Below, piece after piece: positions 55,631 to 64,000 of a DNA stretch of 64,000 nucleotides. This DNA comes from Ooceraea biroi (taxonomy: Eukaryota > Arthropoda > Insecta > Hymenoptera > Formicidae): the NCBI RefSeq assembly GCF_003672135.1, contig NC_039515.1, positions 10,354,001 through 10,418,000 on the forward strand. The letters run 5' to 3'. How positions within the stretch are numbered: the stretch's first letter is position 1; every line of letters begins with the position of its first letter. The notes under the pieces are model-generated. The model saw only the letters and a program-made list of their open reading frames with translations. It was not told the origin of the DNA and ran no database searches. A program made the translations under genes and the position numbers.

Positions 55631-58600
55631 GTAAGTAAACTAACGTTTCACATTCATTCGATTACACCATTTTTTTCGATACAGGCTCGAGATGAGAATT
55701 TTATTGATTCTCTCATTTTAAAACGCGATAAACGCGGTAAGCTGTGTTCATTGTCATAAAATCGGGAAAATGTTACGTTTAACTCGCTTGTTTCGTATAA
55801 TATCGGTTAATAATTGCGCTCCGTTAAAAGTTTGCACGAGTTCGTTTGTGGCCAAAATGATTGTCAAAAGTTGGGAAACCACGCGAAATGCAAAATAACC
55901 ATCACGAGGAGAGGATTTAAATTAGGAACTCACCTTGCCAATCTATTTTGTATGGGCAAAGTGGAATAATCTATGATACCTATAATACGGAATCCATGTT
56001 ATTAATCACTGGTGTCTCACTAAACTGTTTCTTGTAAAATACGTAACGAACAGTAGGAACAAGAAAATGAACAGTCAAATGAAAGAGAAATGAAATTCAG
56101 CAAAAAGCTGCTACGATTAAGCTTTCACGAGTAAAACGTGAAGGAAAACAGAATCACCGCAATATAGCACGGGTATCGATATAACGTTATTTACACACTC
56201 CGTTCATATAAGAGCGCTCAGACAAACCGTGCAGAACTTGCAACGTTTTACAAATTCTAATTCAAAAGTTCTTTTAAAAAATGCAGAAATGCATGGAACC
56301 CAAAGAATCCGATAAAAACATTTAATTACCCGCCGACGATCTTTTTCTTTTCTTTGTTCGCATTCGGAACGGAAACCGACGTTTCCTTCTATTGGCAATA
56401 GTAAGATGTTCTGCCGTGCCTGGCTATCCGATGACCTTTATTTTCATCTAGGTCGCCGCGCTTCTCGGATTTCCTTATTACGATATCTTTCATTTACGCA
56501 CCTGAAATCGCCGATAGTTCACACAGAATGTCAGAATGGCATTAGAGGATTACGCCGTGTTGCACTTTGACACATAGAATCCTCAATTCATAAATTTGAT
56601 GGTCATCCTGCGCGGCCATAGACTGCATTATGGGCCACTTCGGTCAACACTTTGTCGGCCACTGAAATTAATAGACATCCTGGTGGACTGGAAACTATAC
56701 AAACACCGTTCACGATAGAATACATCGTAATACTGTGTTGCGAATTGCATACTCTGGCTAGGAAAAACATTATTTGCAACACTTAATTGACTGCTTTTGG
56801 AGTATATCCACCATTTCTATCGCTTTCTAATGGTACTTGAAATTGAATACGAAATATAAGCTTACATTTGTTATATAGTCGTATTTTTATATCCGTTACA
56901 TCTATACTCATCGAGTATCAGATGTCTGCAGTTTTGCGGAAAGAAAAAACAAACTAGAATGCTCTAATGATGAAATAAAAAAATAGCCGGTCGAGAATCT
57001 TTAAACTTTCAGCTGTACAATTGTATCACGATTCGATTCGTTGATTCCTCGCTCCGTTAATAATGTTATTAAAAGTTTCTTCCTTTTTTTTTGTAGGAGC
57101 ATTATCTTTAATTCAGCAGTATGTAACATTATGCAAATGAAACAGGATAATGCGTTTTGTAACACTGAGAATACAATGAGTAACGTCGAATTTTACTGTG
57201 TTGCGAAAAGTAATTTATCTTCTAAGAAATGTGATTTCAAGAATCATAAAATTTGCAATATTTAACAGCTCATTTTTTACTTGCTCTATTTTCGTATTCA
57301 ATGTCCAGGATCCTTTTCTTGCTTTCGTGTATCTTAATACCACCAAGAGATCCTAGTGAAGTAACGACAAACACTTAAGGACAGTAAACACCACTTGGTT
57401 CGCAATTACGAACACAATAATACATCCAATTTAGAGCAAACTGCAATTATCTTCTTAACTATCTCGCGTACGTCTCTCACGTTAATTAATCGCGGATCTG
57501 TCACGCTCGATCGACCAAGATGTCTAATCACAGTTTGCTCACGAGTTCATGAATTCTGCAGCTACGCTCGCTGCGAAAACAGTTGGAGCAAGAATCGAAG
57601 GATCGAGATTCTGGAGGAGTTCACTGCGAGTGTATTGTTTTAACGGCGAACTACAAACTCGTCTCACTTACCGTGAAATTATTAACTTCTTGGACGACGC
57701 GGACGTTTCCATTACCTGCTAATAATCGCGCTTCGTTAATTCAATCGGCTACGACTTACGATCCTCTGTTTAGACGGAGACACATTGTCGCGCAACTTTG
57801 TCGGCGAGTCATTTCCGTGATCGCCCTTCAATTAACTCTCATTTCGATTAGCGCGTCAACGAATTCTCCATGGATATATATTAATTCGCTCGTCCAGTCG
57901 TGTGCTTCAATAATCCTCATCAATAATGTTGTTACAGATTCGAATTAATAAAATGTACAAATAAAATGTATTTCTCATGTTTCGCAGCTTCAAGCTACAT
58001 ATATAACGAAAAATTTATTGTTAAAGAAATCACGAAAATGAGAGTATTTGGACGAATGAACGCGGGTAATGTTTCAGAAACATAAACCTACATAATTTTT
58101 TAAATTAAATCTTGATTTTCAAGAGGCTTTCAAAACGGAGAACGAAATTTCTGTCAGTTGCACAAAGTTTTCCACATTTTCATCATTTATGTAGAGAAGT
58201 TGTACCGACTTTGCTCATAAAACTTAAAACGAATGTTAATAAGATTAGACGTCGAATTATTTATTATCTGCATGGTAGAGATATAATTCAATCGCGCGTG
58301 ACTTATTGAAACATATTCAACCAGCGTCACGACATAAATACGACGTAAAACTCAAAACTGGTCGCATGGCGTATTTTCGCAGCAGATTTATTTGTCATGA
58401 AACATTATAATGCAAATATTGCGTATTTATGTTACCGAGAACGCCCAACGGAAATATCGCGAACTCGCACGGATATCTACGAATATAAAATGCTTTTTGC
58501 GCAGTTATATGAGGATTTATTACACGAGACCTTTCGGCATGTGTCAATTGTGGTATGTACCATGCTGTGGCCCGTGTATTTTGTATGTTTCATAAAATAT

Positions 58601-61600
58601 TTATGTGAGGATCAGTTTGATGGTAGCGAATAGCGATTGAAAGTTGACATAATTTTTGAGAAGAGAAGCAAGCAATATATTATACAATATATTTATACGC
58701 GATAACGATTATTCCGAGCAAATCAAGTAGCATTATTTGTAACGAAAGGCTGGCGCGCATGAGAAGGGTGCGTATACTCTTGTTAGTTGCAGCGAGCTCG
58801 ATAGTGTCAGGAGTCGCGAGCCCCGTTGTTCCGCTATTTCTGCTCAAGTTCCTCTGCATTGTCTCCGAGTTGCATCGCGAAGCAACGGCGGTATAACCCT
58901 TAGTCTCGCTTTGAGTCGTACACTTATCACTTATCAGTATCCGAAGGAGCGACAATAACGAAGGGGCAACAGAAACGTACGATTCCAAATAGACGAATGA
59001 GTGCGACTGAAGACGCCTGCTTATATTTCAGGCATTGAAGTCTCTCACACAACGTTGCGCGCGTCTGAAAAATGAATATGTATTTTTGCATTTCTCCCCC
59101 ATTCCTCTGATCAAATCTTTGCATCGTCGCGTCTCGAAGAGACCGACCAACTGCAAAATCTCCTAAATCTCCTGATGATGGCCCCGTTGCGCTCCCTTGA
59201 CGTAACTTTGCGAAGTCTGATAATGATTAATTCATTAGTTCTGAGCTTAACGTGTCGTTTCAGAAATTAAACTTGTTGCTTGTGCGATGCCTCGCGAAAT
59301 AAACATCAGGATAATCGCGAGGAAATGAATAAAGAAATCGCGTCCACGCGATTTATGCAAATTTCATTTATCCGACAGCCGCAGCAATGCTTTTTTTCAT
59401 TGAACTACATTCTTCGTATCTTTCGTCTCAACTGAAAAAGTTTCCTGGAAACGAGCGACGCGACGTGGAGATCTATCAGATAGAACTGACACGGATGGTA
59501 TTCTAATTCGTGGTGGATCGGACGTGAGATTAAATTTGTTTCGGATGTGTGCGTCGAATGCACAAGTACGCGGCACACGTGCAACGCAAGTTGTAACGTC
59601 CTGATGTGTGATGCTGCTTCGAATCCATTGCTGTATATCGCAATTAATTCCCGTCTCGCCTTTATCGGTTGAAGGATATGTGATGACGCCGATGAGCCGG
59701 GCGTCACTGCGGTAATAAATTTCATCCCTATGCGCCACTAATCGTTCCTGTGGTCCAGGATTTTGTCGGGATTAATAATACGTCGACTTAGGACAGTTAC
59801 AAATTGTCCAGAAATCGACCGGCTCTCTTCGTCGTTTTCTCAGACCGCCGCGTATTTGATTATGACGCAGAACGTCATAACGTTACTAACACGATTCTAA
59901 TCATCATCAGGTCTATCTCGGTCGCGCGAATTGCCGCGAGATCGCAGGAGAGTGTTTGCGAAGATATCGATAAAATATTATTTTGCGATAGTCACGTTAT
60001 TGCATCAGTAATGTCATCGATTCGATCTGGAATTGCCGACTTAGAGACGATCATAAACATTTATGGCTATTTCGTCGGAGATTCGGAGATACGTGATTCT
60101 CCGACTCTGCTCGTAAAAGCAAACTTTTTTTCAGCAAGTCGCTTTCTTTACACGGCTGTATGATCTCCCTCTTCTCGCGTAGTCTATTTTAAAATAAACG
60201 TGTTCGATTTTTATGTAGAAACATGTGGAAAATGCGTAAGCTATATAAGTGGTAAAGATAAAGATATACCTTTATGTATACATTAGAATACATACATTAG
60301 AAAATCACAAAGGTGTACCTTTATCGATACATTTCGGATTCGAATGAAACCTTAAAATGTATAAAGGAAACACATGGGACACATATACATATATATCGTC
60401 TTTATATCGCTTGGGATTGGATCGTTTCTACCGATCCTTAAAAGGATCAACAGATTCTGCCTTAAAAGGATCAACAATCCTAAAAATCATCTGCCTGATT
60501 TTTAAGCGTAATTTCCAGGTATCGCGATTTATTACGAGGCATTTCATTACAGCGGCTGGCGCATTTTTTAATGGCGCATTTTTTAATGGAGCATTTTTTA
60601 ATACCATTTATTTTCCGACATTGGAGAAGTTGATAAACAACTATTCATCGATCAACAGCAGGAAAGTTGAGAACTTTGACTAGTGTTCGTAATGTAATAC
60701 ATGCGGTTACAAGCAAGGCACGTGTATTTTAGCAGATTACAGATTCACTCGATACTTCTACTTGCGCTTCTCTCTCCGAAGCACGACCGATATACTTATT
60801 GCCCAAGGTAAAAATAGATCCATTAATGTATATTATTTTTCTTATGACGTCATAACGCAAATTGATGAATAATTATAATATTACGTAAAAACTGAATATT
60901 ATACTTAATAGGTATGTATTAACATAAAATAATACTATGCCAAATTACAAAAACGCACGCTTTATATATACATGTATTCGAATTTTCCATAAATTTAATG
61001 ATGCTGTTGTTATTTTCTTGTAGAACATGTAACGTAAAACCGTACCTCGCAATATGCACGTTTAACTCAGTTTATTACGTTAGACAACCTCTATTAACAC
61101 GATACTTTATTCTCCTCGATGCGTTTACGACACGATTTCTAAAAGAAAACTTCCTAGTCTTCCTTCCTAATTTTATTGCAATTTTCACCGTTCTTGCGTA
61201 AAGCTTCCTTGGCGATACTCTATTTTCTAAAGTATATAAGTAATATAGTATATAGCATAAATTATTAACAAGAAATAAATAATAAATAATCATTATTTTT
61301 TATTATTGTACGTCAAAAATTGCACAAAAAGAAATAAATGTCACACATCTCGATTTATTGTATTATAAACATTTTATGTATACCAATTATGTAAATACGT
61401 TCCAATTTGCCTCATTTTTAACGATACGTCGGCAAAGATCATAGGATGAAGTGGATTTAAGCAACTCTTCCTCATTTCAGCATCTCACGCTGTTCTAATA
61501 TCCGAGGTGTTTACTATTTACATAGGAAGGAAATTTAAAGCGCCACTCTGTTTTACTATTGCCTCAATTTTTTTTCTCAAAGGGATATATATGAATCCAT

Positions 61601-63184
61601 CTCGAAATATCTTCCTGTAAGTTGTAAAATTTCGCAATACTCGCAAGGTAAATAAGTAGGTTTAAGTCAAACGATCCAAATAATTTTTATCCTTAAGACG
61701 TTCTTTTAATAATATCCTGAGAATTGTTACTAGCAGAATTTGCTAAATTATTGCTATATTATCATACTTTTTTTTATACGTGATATTCTGGTATAATTTG
61801 TTAATAGAAGGCAGATAATGTTAATACCTTATCATTGCACAGCACGTTATAGTATTTTGTTTCTGAATTCATCTAACGAAAGTATCCCCATTTTCGCAGT
61901 AACACAACATGAATTCTTAATTTTTAAATCGGACTTGTTTCTTTTCCTTAAAGCTAATGTGGCGTTATATTAGCGTATGTATATCTATGGAAGAATTTTT
62001 TATTTGCGCTGTTTTTTTTGCGCATTATATTTATCCTACAAAGTCAGAGACGTTCTTTCCCTTCAATTTCCATCTCTTACTCAAGAAATTATTTCATCTC
62101 AACATTTGTCCCGCGACGCGTTGAGTCTGCGAAATAAAAATCGGCCGCTTAACTCTGGGGCGTCTATTTCCGGTGACTCTATCGCCGGCGGTTTAATCTT
62201 TCTATTCTCTTTTTTCCCCCATGATGATTGAAATGCCTTCAAGCAAGTTCATGGCAGAAATGTATAGAAACGCACGAAATTAAATCGGATTACATTTGCA
62301 GGTATCGCAAGTTTGTCAGAAAGCAGATTTGTCAAGAATTCATTCGATATCAACTCGATACTGGCATAGTTGCTGAATAATTCCATTATTGAAATCTTTT
62401 GAAAAACATTTCTTGCGATAAAAGCTCCTTTTATTTTATTATTTTATATTTAAGAATAGATGAATATGAAATGAAGAGAATATATGAAAAACAATATACT
62501 TCGAATACTTTATCGATCTATACAAAAATTAAACAAAAGACATTACACTACCTTTTTTCCATCTTAGATTATATTTTCCATGTAAAAATAATATTCAATA
62601 ATATAATGAAATCTCTTACACGTGAAATAATATTTTTTTTTAATTCTCACACTGTGATTTATATGCAGATATTTATATTTTTTATCTTTTTAAAATTAAT
62701 TACTTATCCACAGAACATCGTCCTCATCAAGCAATTATCACGCTTCAGTATTTAATGAATCCTATTAACGACGCGATTCCCATTTTGTTTACTAAAACAA
62801 TTAAATACGCACGAGTACTATAAACGGCGTAATCGGCGCAATTTTGTAATTACGACTGTAACTATCGTTTCTTTGAGCCAAAACGTAAACGCGATTGTGG
62901 CAGATGAGAAACTAATTTGACGAAATGGTGTAAAATAACACAGCATTCACGATTAAAGCAACTGCGTTATCGCAAATTGGAGAAATTAATATATTTACTA
63001 AAGAATTTACAAATCTTCCAAGCAGAAATTCTTTGATATTTGATTATTATTATTTATTATCTTGTGCAATACAAAAAGATTTATTTTACCGTGTTTTAGC
63101 AATACCTTCATAAATTATGTTTTAAATCAAAACCATAGAAGCATTCATACTGATTATTTCCTTTATATTATACTCTTTGTATTA
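55631..63184. other. Gene-poor region, probable long intron
   Basis: AT-rich with scattered CpG-richer stretches (57.5-57.9 kb, 58.7-59.7 kb). No exon recognised on either strand. If the 55493 exon is real this is its first intron. Confidence 0.4.
60558..60602. repeat. 15-bp triple tandem repeat
   Basis: Three copies of GCGCATTTTTTAATG (third copy GAGCATTTTTTAAT). Nearby, CTTAAAAGGATCAACA is repeated at about 60438 and 60462. Confidence 0.8.
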
Positions 63185-63766
63185 TACAGGGTGGCCCATT
63201 TTAATTTATACAGTCGATTTTTTAAAAAACTAAAAGAGATACGAAAAAATGTTTCAGACAGACATGTCACGATTTCGAGGGGGACATAAGATGATACCAT
63301 TGGTTTGACCTTGAATAGTCGTTTAAAGGTCACGCGAAGATCACCTTCAATTTCTTAAATTGAAACCCCAACTTTTTATTGCAGATTCTTATTCTCCATC
63401 GAAAAGTAAGTAACTTTTGTCTGAAACATTTTTCCGAAAAATGTCATCTTATGTCCTTAAAATGTCCTCAAAACTCATCTTGAAGATCATTTTAAGGACA
63501 TAAGATGACATTTTTCGGAAAAATGTTTCAGACAAAAGTTACTTACTTTTCGATGGAGAATAAGAATCTGCAATAAAAAGTTGGGGTTTCAATTTAAGAA
63601 ATTGAAGGTGATCTTCGCGTGACCTTCAAACGACTATTCAAGGTCAAACCAATGGTATCATCTTATGTCCCCCTCGAAATCGTGACATGTCTGTCTGAAA
63701 CATTTTTTGTATCTCTTTTAGTTTTTTAAAAAATCGACTGTATAAATTAAAAGGGGCCACCCTGTA
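63185..63766. mobile_element. Foldback element, 582 bp, near-perfect palindrome
   Basis: Arms of about 280 nt (63185-63464 and 63488-63766) are almost perfect reverse complements around a 23-nt loop. The termini are TACAGGGTGGCCC, flanked by TA on both sides (63183-63184, 63767-63768). There is no ORF beyond short spans. The TA target suggests mobilisation by a Tc1/mariner-type transposase (inference). Confidence 0.85.
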
Positions 63767-63768
63767 TA

Positions 63769-64000
63769 TTTTATATAATCAAAATTTTATGATCAAATTT
63801 ATTCATAATAAAAAACCAAAGGTTACCTTTTTAACATTTATATTTTATCAATTATTTCCAAGTGATCTTTAAAATATCACATAAACAAACTAAAAAAGGG
63901 CAAATTTTACAAGATTAATCTAATTTAGGTAATTAATATTCTCAAACTTAATAAAGAAGTGCTTGTTATCTATTGTATTAACACGCTGTAATAAACGTGC
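63769..64000. other. Right edge, AT-rich
   Basis: AT-rich sequence without recognisable features. Confidence 0.5.

Noticed and set aside
57583..57948. 121-codon ORF
   Set aside because: No family and low-quality composition; overlaps another ORF in a second frame.
1..64000. tRNA, rRNA, CRISPR, operon-type signals
   Set aside because: None seen by eye; tRNA B-box-like strings occur without a cloverleaf. A tRNA covariance search would settle it.

Overview
The window is eukaryotic, AT-rich nuclear DNA from an insect. A hymenopteran, most likely an ant, is my inference. It rests on the protein-level flavour of the recognised genes, short introns with GT/GC-AG borders, a (TTAGG)n tract of the insect telomere type, and dense small DNA transposons. 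There is nothing prokaryotic: no operons, Shine-Dalgarno sites or CRISPR arrays. Open reading frames were joined into genes by hand, using splice borders and reading phase.

Layout. Positions 1-5.2 kb are repeat territory: foldback MITEs, a TIR transposon with a MADF-like remnant, a perfect 53-nt inverted repeat around a GC-rich minisatellite, a 1.5-kb repeat holding a nested MITE, and a Helitron 3' end. Then comes an intronless hexosaminidase D-like GH20 gene (5.97-7.70 kb, +). Next are Rab28 (9.36-11.27 kb, -) and an F-box/LRR gene (11.93-15.39 kb, -) with a mariner remnant in one intron. An unidentified two-or-more-exon gene model lies at 15.95-18.14 kb (-). A second copy of the 1.5-kb repeat, lacking the nested insertion, is at 19.39-20.69 kb.

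The largest gene is a ZIP13-type zinc transporter (SLC39A13/Zip99C class, 24.75-37.36 kb, +). It has an 8.8-kb first intron, a textbook TATA-Inr-DPE promoter, two apparent GC-AG introns, and a transposon with an 8-bp target duplication in intron 3. SIL1, the ER nucleotide exchange factor (40.04-42.44 kb, -), ends in HDEL. Head-to-head with it is a nucleoplasmin-like histone chaperone gene (43.63-47.60 kb, +) with two candidate last exons. A 350-residue coiled-coil protein of unknown function follows (49.16-50.81 kb, +). From 50.8 kb to the end the sequence is gene-poor. The only convincing coding piece is a signal-peptide exon at 55.49 kb, whose partners would lie far downstream or outside. 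A 582-bp near-perfect foldback element sits at 63.2-63.8 kb.

The genes are not an obvious pathway. SIL1 and ZIP13 both act in the early secretory pathway (ER folding; ER/Golgi zinc), and the GH20 protein has a membrane anchor, but this proximity is probably chance. I see no clear previously undescribed multi-gene system. The best leads are the Leu at the Rab28 catalytic-Gln position, the GC-AG introns of ZIP13, the alternative Nlp tails, the orphan secreted exon, and the recently active nested repeats.
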